Of a stretch of DNA of 5,884 nt, positions 1 through 5,485 are shown piece after piece. The notes beneath the pieces are model-generated. The model was not told the DNA's origin and searched no databases. It saw nothing but the letters and a program-made list of their open reading frames with translations. The stretch's first letter is position 1, and the number at the start of each line of letters is the position of its first letter. The stretch lies in NCBI GenBank assembly GCA_002479815.1, contig DLPA01000158.1:1-5884 (forward strand), in the 5' to 3' direction. Made by a program: the position numbers and the translations under genes. This DNA comes from a bacterium UBA7470. Its GTDB lineage: Bacteria > Pseudomonadota > Gammaproteobacteria > Burkholderiales > Burkholderiaceae_C.

Positions 1-225
1 CAAGGCGGCTTTTTGGACACGCCTGACGGCAAAAACTACGTCTTCGTGGGCGAGCCGCTGCGCCAGAAAAAATACTTTGGTGAAGGCGCTGGCGTGGCAA
101 TCCGTAAAGGCGACAAGGACTTGAAAGCGGCCTTGAACCAAGCCATCAAAGACATTCGTGCCGATGGCACTTGGAAGAAAATCAGCGACAAATACGTCCC
201 CGGCATCGACATTTGGGGCGATTAA
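1..225 (+). CDS. aotJ: Periplasmic amino-acid-binding protein of ABC transporter, C-terminal fragment (AotJ-like)
   Basis: This is the 3' end of a gene that begins before the window; 74 residues are visible before TAA at 223-225. The fragment shows the closing part of a family 3 solute-binding protein (HisJ/ArgT/AotJ type). It has a GxGVAIRKGD strand-turn (visible residues about 28-37), the amphipathic helix DLKAALNQAIKDIRADGTW, then KKISDKYVPGIDIWGD, which resembles the usual Lys/Arg/His/ornithine-binder ending (ADGTY.KI..KYF..DIYGD). Such proteins sit in the periplasm and deliver the ligand to the permease pair. The signal peptide and most ligand-contacting residues lie outside the window, so the substrate is inferred from the neighbouring aot-like genes. 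The in-frame TTG at 13 is not a real start, because the reading frame is open from base 1. Only 6 bp separate the stop from the first permease, which indicates one operon. Confidence 0.9.
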   Translation, partial: QGGFLDTPDGKNYVFVGEPLRQKKYFGEGAGVAIRKGDKDLKAALNQAIKDIRADGTWKKISDKYVPGIDIWGD

Positions 226-230
226 ACCCC
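215..230 (+). promoter_or_regulatory. Small GGGG/CCCC hairpin over the aotJ stop codon
   Basis: GGGG at 215-218 can pair with CCCC at 227-230. The 8-base loop contains the TAA stop of the binding-protein gene. The G-run is the only plausible ribosome-binding purine stretch upstream of the permease ATG at 232, so pairing could mask it. In many ABC operons the binding protein is made in excess of the permeases, and a hairpin at this junction is one known way to achieve that. The stem is only 4 bp, so chance is a real alternative. Confidence 0.25.
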
Positions 231-231
231 T

Positions 232-933
232 ATGACCCCCTACCTCCTCAGTATCCTTCAAGGCTCTTGGCTGGTGTTGCAGGTCGCGTTAGGCTCTGTG
301 GGGGTGGCGGTGGTGCTGGGTCTGTTGGGGGCCAGTGCCAAGCTGTCCGCCCACAAGCCCGCTGTGTGGACAGCCAGTGCGTACTCCACCCTGATTCGGG
401 GCATTCCCGATCTGGTGTTGATGCTCCTGATTTTCTACGGCGGGCAAATCGGCCTGAACAAAGCCCTAGAGGGACTGGGCTACGAAGACTACGTGGAAAT
501 CGACCCCTTTATTGCGGGGGTCTTGACCATCGGTTTCATTTACGGCGCGTACATGACCGAAACCTTCAGGGGCGCGATCTTGGCAATCCCCAAAGGGCAA
601 ATGGAAGCGGGCGCGGCCTATGGCATGAGCGGGTGGCAAATTTTTTGGCACATCACCTTGCCGCAAATGGTGCGCTTGGCCTTGCCGGGCTTTACCAACA
701 ACTGGCTGGTGCTGATGAAGTCCACCGCCCTTGTCTCCCTGATTGGTCTGCAAGACATGACCTACTTGGCCAAACAAGCAGGCGCAGCGGCCCGAGGGGA
801 GATTCCGAATGCGCCTTTGCTGTTTTTTGCCTTTGCTGCCTTGATTTATTTGGTGTTCACCACTGTTTCTTTGCTGCTGCTGCGTCAGCTTGAGAAGAAA
901 TACGCGCTGGGCGTGCGTCGGGGGACGTTCTGA
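232..933 (+). CDS. aotQ: ABC transporter permease for basic amino acids (AotQ/HisQ-like)
   Basis: This is an inner-membrane subunit of the arginine/ornithine/histidine-type importer; it pairs with the next gene product to form the translocation path. The protein has 233 residues, a normal length for HisQ/ArtQ permeases. Hydrophobic segments lie at about 12-33, 52-71, 92-112, 150-172 and 196-218. The family signature RGIPDLVLMLLIFYGG is at 56-71. The cytoplasmic EAA coupling loop, which docks on the ATPase, is at about 125-146 (EAGAAYGMSG...ITLPQM), followed by PGFTNNWLVLMKSTALVSLIGLQDM (about 152-176). The match to P. aeruginosa AotQ as I remember it is strong along the whole length. The ATG is 6 bp after the binding-protein stop. 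A canonical Shine-Dalgarno is lacking; the nearest purine run is GGGG at 215-218. Substrate specificity cannot be read from the permease alone. Confidence 0.93.
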   Translation: MTPYLLSILQGSWLVLQVALGSVGVAVVLGLLGASAKLSAHKPAVWTASAYSTLIRGIPDLVLMLLIFYGGQIGLNKALEGLGYEDYVEIDPFIAGVLTIGFIYGAYMTETFRGAILAIPKGQMEAGAAYGMSGWQIFWHITLPQMVRLALPGFTNNWLVLMKSTALVSLIGLQDMTYLAKQAGAAARGEIPNAPLLFFAFAALIYLVFTTVSLLLLRQLEKKYALGVRRGTF

Positions 934-934
934 C

Positions 935-1648
935 ATGGAATTCGATGTCATCTTCCGCCCCGAAAACCTCAGCCAATACTGGGAAGGCACGATCAACTCC
1001 TTGTGGTTGCTGCTGATTTCCTTGGTCGTGGGTGGTGCCTTGTCCTTGCCCTTGGCGATTGCCCGCGTGTCCGAGCGCGCTTGGCTGCGCGGCCCGGTGT
1101 GGCTGTTCACCTATGTGATGCGGGGCACGCCCTTGTTGATACAGGTGTATCTGATTTATTACGGCTTGGCGCAAATGGACTTCATCCAAGCGCGTTGGGA
1201 CGATTCCCTGATTTGGAAATGGTTCAAAGAACCGTTCTTTTGCGCCGTGCTGGCCTTTGCGCTCAACACCTGCGCCTATACCGTCGAACTGTTGGCGGGT
1301 GCGATACGCGACACCGCGCACGGCGAAGTCGAAGCCGCACACGCCTGTGGCTTCAGCCGTTGGGACACCATGCGCCGCTTGGTGCTGCCGTCTGCCATGC
1401 GCCGCAGCTTGCCCGGCTACTCCAACGAAGTCATCATGATGCTGCACAGCACCTCCTTAGCCAGTTCCGTGCCGGCCTTGCTGGACATCACGGGGGCAGC
1501 ACGCACCATCTACGCCGATTTTTATTTGCCGTTTGAAGCCTTCATCACCGCAGGCTTGATTTATGCCACCCTGACCCTGATCTTGGTGGGCCTGTTCAAA
1601 CTGGCCGAACGGCATTGGCTGGCGCATTTGCAACCCCGCAAAGTTTGA
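935..1648 (+). CDS. aotM: ABC transporter permease for basic amino acids (AotM/HisM-like)
   Basis: This is the second inner-membrane subunit of the importer and the heterodimer partner of the preceding permease. The ATG at 935 is chosen because it is preceded by a GGGGGA ribosome site (920-925, 9-base spacing) and lies 1 bp after the aotQ stop, a classic coupled arrangement. Upstream extension to 890 would overlap aotQ by 44 bp and adds non-family residues. The protein has 237 residues. Membrane segments are at about 20-44, 56-77, 100-122, 162-184 and 203-224. The YVMRGTPLLIQVYLIYYGLAQ signature is at 60-80 and the EAA coupling loop at about 131-155 (EVEAAHACGFSR...LVLPSAM). The stretch NEVIMMLHSTSLAS (164-177), ITGAARTIY and YLPFEAFITAGLIY are typical of HisM/AotM. 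It is the last gene before a 94-bp AT-rich spacer. Confidence 0.93.
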   Translation: MEFDVIFRPENLSQYWEGTINSLWLLLISLVVGGALSLPLAIARVSERAWLRGPVWLFTYVMRGTPLLIQVYLIYYGLAQMDFIQARWDDSLIWKWFKEPFFCAVLAFALNTCAYTVELLAGAIRDTAHGEVEAAHACGFSRWDTMRRLVLPSAMRRSLPGYSNEVIMMLHSTSLASSVPALLDITGAARTIYADFYLPFEAFITAGLIYATLTLILVGLFKLAERHWLAHLQPRKV

Positions 1649-1664
1649 TGCACTCAAAATTACA

Positions 1665-1718
1665 TATAAAAATCAAATCTAGCGTTTTATCTTCAAGCGC
1701 TAAGTGCTATTTTTTATA
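1665..1718. repeat. Imperfect long palindrome in the aotM-aotO spacer (REP-like element or bidirectional terminator)
   Basis: The 94-bp spacer 1649-1742 is clearly AT-rich against GC-rich genes. TATAAAAA at 1665-1672 is complementary to TTTTTATA at 1711-1718. Inside these arms, TAGCGTTT (1680-1687) pairs with AAGCGCTA (1695-1702), with one G-T wobble and a 7-base loop. The unpaired bases between the two stems are 7 on the left and 8 on the right. A competing small hairpin, AGCGC-TAA-GTGCT (1696-1708), is followed by A and six Ts (1710-1715), which resembles a weak rho-independent terminator. From memory, short palindromes with AGCGCTT...AAGCGCT cores and A/T-rich flanks are scattered in Comamonadaceae genomes; I could not verify this. 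Confidence 0.55.
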
Positions 1719-1720
1719 AA
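1692..1720 (+). promoter_or_regulatory. Weak candidate sigma-70 promoter before aotO
   Basis: TATAAA at 1715-1720 matches the -10 consensus in five of six positions. With 17-bp spacing the -35 position would be TTCAAG (1692-1697), only three of six. A start near 1727 would leave a short leader containing the GAAGG ribosome site at 1735-1739. This would let aotO-aotP be transcribed separately from the upstream genes. In AT-rich sequence such a match arises easily by chance. Confidence 0.2.
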
Positions 1721-1742
1721 GTCAACATTCGATTGAAGGTGT

Positions 1743-2894
1743 ATGCAAACGCTTCATCACCCCCTCCCCAGCCAGGCCATAGGCAGCCAGCGCACGCTCA
1801 CCCGTTTGCAGTTTGGGGCCAGCGATGCCCATCCCAAGGTCTATATCCAAGCCAGCTTGCATGCCGACGAACTCCCCGGTATGTTGCTCGCGCACCATCT
1901 GCGACAGTGCTTGCAAGAGGCGGAGGCGGCGGGGCGTTTGCGCGGTCAAGTCGTTTTAGTGCCCATTGCCAACCCCATCGGCCTCGACCAAACCCTGTTG
2001 CACAGCCAATTGGGGCGCTTTGAACTCGCCAGCGGGCAAAACTTCAACCGCGCCTATCCAGAAATGGTCGATTGGTTGCTGGAAGACGGGCACGACATCA
2101 GCCCGCAACTGAGCGCCGATGCCGAGGCCAACACCCGTGTGATACGCCACGCCTTACAAGCCGCTTTGGATCGTCATCCCCCCCGCACCGAACTAGAGGG
2201 CTTGCGCCACACCTTGCTGCGTTGGGCCTGTGATGCCGATGTGGTGTTGGATTTGCATTGCGATTTTGAAGCGGCGGTTCATCTGTACACCGAACCGGCT
2301 TGTCTTGAAGTCTTGCAGCCCTTGGCTGCTTGGCTGGGCGCAAAAGCGGTGCTGGTGGCGGAAGGCTCGGGGGGGCGTTGTTTTGACGAGGTGCTCAGTG
2401 GCGTGTGGTGGCAATTGCGTCAAGGCTTACACCGTCGTTGGGGTGCGGCATGGGTGCAGGCGCGTCCCATCCCGCAAGGCTGCGCCAGCACCACATTGGA
2501 ATTGCGGGGTCAAACCGATGTGTGTCACGAGCTTGCGCAAGCCGATGCCCAAGCCCTTATGCACTACCTGACCCATCTGGGCGTGCTGGCAGGTGCGTGC
2601 CCGCCCATCCCGCCTTTGCCATGCACGCCCACGCCTTTGGCGGGCACGCAAGTGCTGACCGCGCCCCATGCGGGGGTCTTGGCCTACCACCTAGAACCCG
2701 GTGCGACGGTGGCACAAGGCCAAACCGTGGCCGATGTCATCAACCCCATCACTGGCGACACCACACCGATCAAGGCCACACAGGCAGGCGTGTTGTACGC
2801 CCGACACATCGTGCGCTGGGCCACCACGGGTTTAGAAATCGGCAAAATTTCAGGCCATCAGGCTTTGCGATCCGGCTATTTGTTAGGGGCTTGA
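1743..2894 (+). CDS. aotO: Succinylglutamate desuccinylase/aspartoacylase family zinc deacylase (AotO-like)
   Basis: The 383-residue protein belongs to the M14-like AstE/aspartoacylase group, cytoplasmic zinc enzymes that hydrolyse N-acyl amino acids. The zinc signature HADELPG gives H40 and E43, and the third ligand is H172 in VVLDLHCD. The substrate-binding NFNRAYP is at 100-106, with N100 and R103 at typical positions. E253 in TTLELRG fits the catalytic glutamate. A proline-rich linker (about 285-300) leads to a C-terminal beta-rich domain (about 303-370) resembling a biotinyl/lipoyl-like barrel, seen in many members of this group. No signal peptide is visible. The ATG at 1743 follows GAAGG (1735-1739), with a short gap of 3 bases. 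The gene sits between permease and ATPase genes, as aotO does in Pseudomonas, where I recall it was found dispensable for arginine uptake. The substrate is unknown. It is not the classical AstE of the AST pathway, since no other ast genes are present here. Confidence 0.88.
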   Translation: MQTLHHPLPSQAIGSQRTLTRLQFGASDAHPKVYIQASLHADELPGMLLAHHLRQCLQEAEAAGRLRGQVVLVPIANPIGLDQTLLHSQLGRFELASGQNFNRAYPEMVDWLLEDGHDISPQLSADAEANTRVIRHALQAALDRHPPRTELEGLRHTLLRWACDADVVLDLHCDFEAAVHLYTEPACLEVLQPLAAWLGAKAVLVAEGSGGRCFDEVLSGVWWQLRQGLHRRWGAAWVQARPIPQGCASTTLELRGQTDVCHELAQADAQALMHYLTHLGVLAGACPPIPPLPCTPTPLAGTQVLTAPHAGVLAYHLEPGATVAQGQTVADVINPITGDTTPIKATQAGVLYARHIVRWATTGLEIGKISGHQALRSGYLLGA

Positions 2895-2917
2895 GTCTGC
2901 CTTCCCTGCACCACACC

Positions 2918-3706
2918 ATGAGCACCACCATCAAACTCGACGTTCAACACATTCATAAACGCTATGGCAGCCATGAGGTGCTCAAAGGCGTGTCGCTCAC
3001 GGCGCATGCAGGCGATTGCGTCAGCATCATCGGCTCCAGTGGCTCGGGCAAGAGCACGTTTTTGCGCTGCATCAATTTGCTGGAGCGCCCCCATACGGGC
3101 ACGATCAGCGTGGCGGGTGAAGCCTTGAACCTTGTCACCGCGAAGGATGGGATGCTGCAAGCGGCCTCGCCTGCACAACTCCAAGCCCTGCGTTGCAAAT
3201 TGGCGATGGTGTTTCAGCATTTCAATCTTTGGAATCATTTGACGGTGCTGCAAAACGTCATGGCCGCCCCTGTTCATGTCTTGGGTCTGAGCAAAGCCGA
3301 GGCCGAGGAACGTGCCCACAAATACCTTGCCAAAGTGGGTTTGTCGGGTGATGGCAAAGCCAAGGTGGAAGGCCACTATCCCACGCACTTGTCCGGGGGG
3401 ATGCAGCAACGTGTGGCGATTGCCCGCGCCTTGGCGATGGAGCCTGAGGTCATGCTGTTCGACGAACCCACATCGGCCCTCGACCCTGAACTGGTGGGTG
3501 AGGTGCTGCGTGTCATGCGCTCGCTGGCCGAAGAAGGCCGCACGATGGTGGTGGTGACGCACGAAATGGGCTTTGCCCGTGAAGTCTCCAACCAAGTCAT
3601 GTTCCTGCACAAGGGCTTGGTCGAAGAACGCGGCGACCCACGCGAAGTTTTAGCCCGCCCCAGCAGCGAGCGACTGCAACAGTTTTTATCGGGCAATCTG
3701 AAATAA
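2918..3706 (+). CDS. aotP: ABC transporter ATP-binding protein for basic amino acids (AotP/HisP-like)
   Basis: This is the cytoplasmic ATPase that energises the importer. It has 262 residues, normal for the HisP/GlnQ group. Walker A GSSGSGKST is at 39-47, the Q-loop glutamine Q100 is in MVFQHFNLW, the ABC signature LSGGMQQR at 158-165, Walker B VMLFDEP at 178-184, the D-loop SALD at 186-189 and the H-loop histidine H215 in VTHEMGFA. All catalytic elements are intact. The insertion after the beta-hairpin (about 68-90) is typical of HisP/AotP. The ATG at 2918 gives the family N-terminus (KLDVQHIHKRYG) and lies 23 bp after the aotO stop. It has no clear Shine-Dalgarno. An in-frame TTG at 2891 overlaps the aotO stop but adds nine residues of no family character. 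Expression probably depends on coupling to aotO. The gene ends 2 bp from a convergent gene. Confidence 0.95.
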   Translation: MSTTIKLDVQHIHKRYGSHEVLKGVSLTAHAGDCVSIIGSSGSGKSTFLRCINLLERPHTGTISVAGEALNLVTAKDGMLQAASPAQLQALRCKLAMVFQHFNLWNHLTVLQNVMAAPVHVLGLSKAEAEERAHKYLAKVGLSGDGKAKVEGHYPTHLSGGMQQRVAIARALAMEPEVMLFDEPTSALDPELVGEVLRVMRSLAEEGRTMVVVTHEMGFAREVSNQVMFLHKGLVEERGDPREVLARPSSERLQQFLSGNLK

Positions 3707-3708
3707 GT

Positions 3709-5424
3709 TCAGCGTTGCAGCGCCTTCTGGGTGATGGCGCTCAAGGTGCCGCGTGTGCTGATGACTTCGGGGTCTAGCGGTATCTCAATCACCGTGCCTG
3801 TCGATGCGGCTAGGGCGCGTAACAGGGCCGCCTCAAAATCGGCGGTTGTTTCGACGCGCTCTGCCGCGTAGCCATAGGCTTGTGCCAGCAGACAAAAATC
3901 GGGGTTCTGCAGATGTGAGCCGATGACGCGCTGCGGGTGTTCGCGCTCTTGGTGCATCCGTATCGTGCCATACGTGCCGTTGTTGAGCAGCAGCACGATG
4001 GTCTTGGCCCCGTGCTGCGTGGCGGTTGCCAGCTCTTGCCCAGTCATCAAAAAATCGCCATCGCCTGTGATGGTGAACACCACGCGCTGCGGCTGCGTCA
4101 GGGCCGCAGCTACCCCGGCGGGGATGCCATAGCCCATCGCGCCATTGGTGGGGCCGAGCTGGGTTTTATGGCCCTTGACCAAGCCGTGATACGGAAAGAA
4201 GCGATGCAGCCACGTCGCAAAATTGCCAGCCCCGTTGGTCAGCACCGCGTCGGTGGGCAGGTGACGGCGCAGCACCTCGATGATGCGCGGCATCTCGATC
4301 TCACCGGGCCAACGAATGCCGCCATTGTCGGGGTCGATGTTGGCTTCGTAGGTGGCATGGCAGTCTGCCGCCCATTGCACCCACGGCACGGTGGGCGGTG
4401 GGGCCAAGACTTCCAAACTGCGGGCGGCGGCGTTCATGCTGGCGCACAGACTCAAACGCGCTTGATACACCCGCCCCAATTCTTCAGGGTCGGCATGGAT
4501 GTGGATCAGCGTTTGCGTCGGTATAGGCGCTTTCAGCAGGGTATAGCCCCCGGTGGTCGCTTCGCCTAAGCGGGGGCCGATGGCAAGGAGCACATCGGCT
4601 TGCTGGATGCGGGCGTGCAAGGCGGGGTTGATGCCCAAGCCCACATCGCCCGCGTACAGCGGGTGGTGGTTGTCGAAGGTGTCTTGAAAGCGAAAAGCAT
4701 TGGCAACGGGCAACTGCCATGCCTCGGCAAAGCGTTGCAGGGCTTGCGCGGCCTGCACCGTCCAGCCCCCGCCCCCCGCCAAGACCAAGGGCCGTTGTGC
4801 GCCCATTAGCAGGGTACGCAGCTCGCGCAAGGCTCCCGGGTCGCTCCAGCTCTGCACGGCATCCACCCGTGGCAAGGGGGTGGCGGTGGTGGTTTGGGTC
4901 AGCATATCTTCCGGCAGGATGAGCACGACCGGGCCGGGACGACCATTCAGGGCGGTGGCAAAGGCGCGGGCGATGTATTCGGGGATGCGGTCGGGATCGT
5001 CGATGCGTTCGACCCGCTTCGCCAAGGGGCCGAAGAAGCGGAAGAAATCGACCTCTTGAAACGCCTCGCGGTCGCGGGCATCGCTGGCGACATCGCCCAC
5101 CAGCAACAGCATAGGCGTGGAATCTTGAAACGCGGTATGCACCCCAATCGAGGCATTGGTCGCCCCCGGCCCGCGCGTCACCAAGCACACGCCCGGCCTG
5201 CCGGTGAGCTTGCCATGCGCTTCGGCCATGTAGGCCGCCCCACCTTCTTGTCGGTTGGTGACAAAGCGAATGCGGTCGGCGTGCTGGTAAAAGCCATCCA
5301 GCACTGCCAGATAGCTTTCACCGGGCACGCCAAAGGCGTGCGTCACGCCTTGGGCCATCAAGCACTCCACCAACAAATGGCCCGCCAAACGGGGCAGGGC
5401 AACCGAAGCAGCAATATCAGTCAT
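3709..5424 (-). CDS. Acetolactate synthase-like thiamine-diphosphate-binding enzyme, substrate unknown
   Basis: The complete 571-residue protein has the three-domain layout of ThDP 2-oxoacid-converting enzymes (acetolactate synthase/pyruvate oxidase superfamily). The N-terminal pyrimidine-binding domain (about 10-175) has FGVPGE (31-36), the catalytic glutamate E60 in RQEGGAAYMAEA, and RGPGATNASIG. The central domain spans about 195-340 and includes HIHADPEELGRVY. The C-terminal pyrophosphate domain (about 375-550) has the metal-binding GDGDF at 454-458 and N481-N482 (NNGTYG). The ATG at 5424 is preferred because LAGHLLVECLMAQGV is the usual start. An ATG at 5454 would add ten residues and has no better ribosome site. 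It lies 61 bp downstream of the dioxygenase gene on the same strand, so the two may be co-transcribed. It is not obviously a biosynthetic acetolactate synthase: no small subunit gene follows, and the RQEGG/FQEVDFF motifs point to an uncharacterised subgroup. A 2-oxoacid decarboxylase role is possible. Confidence 0.87.
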   Translation of the reverse strand: MTDIAASVALPRLAGHLLVECLMAQGVTHAFGVPGESYLAVLDGFYQHADRIRFVTNRQEGGAAYMAEAHGKLTGRPGVCLVTRGPGATNASIGVHTAFQDSTPMLLLVGDVASDARDREAFQEVDFFRFFGPLAKRVERIDDPDRIPEYIARAFATALNGRPGPVVLILPEDMLTQTTTATPLPRVDAVQSWSDPGALRELRTLLMGAQRPLVLAGGGGWTVQAAQALQRFAEAWQLPVANAFRFQDTFDNHHPLYAGDVGLGINPALHARIQQADVLLAIGPRLGEATTGGYTLLKAPIPTQTLIHIHADPEELGRVYQARLSLCASMNAAARSLEVLAPPPTVPWVQWAADCHATYEANIDPDNGGIRWPGEIEMPRIIEVLRRHLPTDAVLTNGAGNFATWLHRFFPYHGLVKGHKTQLGPTNGAMGYGIPAGVAAALTQPQRVVFTITGDGDFLMTGQELATATQHGAKTIVLLLNNGTYGTIRMHQEREHPQRVIGSHLQNPDFCLLAQAYGYAAERVETTADFEAALLRALAASTGTVIEIPLDPEVISTRGTLSAITQKALQR

Positions 5425-5485
5425 AGCGACACATTCCAACAACAACGCAGCCATTGTGCCGCGATTGACGGTCTGGACGTGTTGC
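5425..5485 (-). other. 61-bp spacer between hpd and the ThDP enzyme gene
   Basis: No terminator-like hairpin with a T-run and no convincing -10/-35 pair is visible on the minus strand, which fits read-through from hpd. The only ribosome-binding candidate for the downstream gene is a GGAA about nine bases before the ATG at 5424. Confidence 0.4.

Noticed and set aside
171..893. 240-residue open frame overlapping aotQ in another frame
   Set aside because: Gly/Arg-rich frame shadow with no membrane segments; aotQ in the neighbouring frame is clearly the real gene.
466..1447. Two long antisense open frames (466-1110 and 857-1447) across the permeases
   Set aside because: Gln/His/Arg-rich translations without domain character, opposite to strongly conserved permeases.
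2405..2917. N-terminal extension of the ATPase through aotO
   Set aside because: This frame overlaps the well-supported aotO gene and encodes low-complexity His/Arg/Pro-rich sequence; ABC ATPase homology begins at 2918.
2876..3610. 244-residue open frame antisense to the ATPase gene
   Set aside because: It reads as a His/Gln/Arg-rich complement of a high-GC gene with no recognisable domain; codon bias of aotP explains it.
3719..3741. AGCGCC-N11-GGCGCT inverted repeat near the convergent junction as a terminator
   Set aside because: It lies inside the 3' coding part of the ThDP gene, has a long loop and is followed by no T-run on either strand.
3937..4569. 210-residue plus-strand open frame inside the ThDP enzyme gene
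   Set aside because: Shadow frame of a GC-rich gene; no start signal or recognisable motif.
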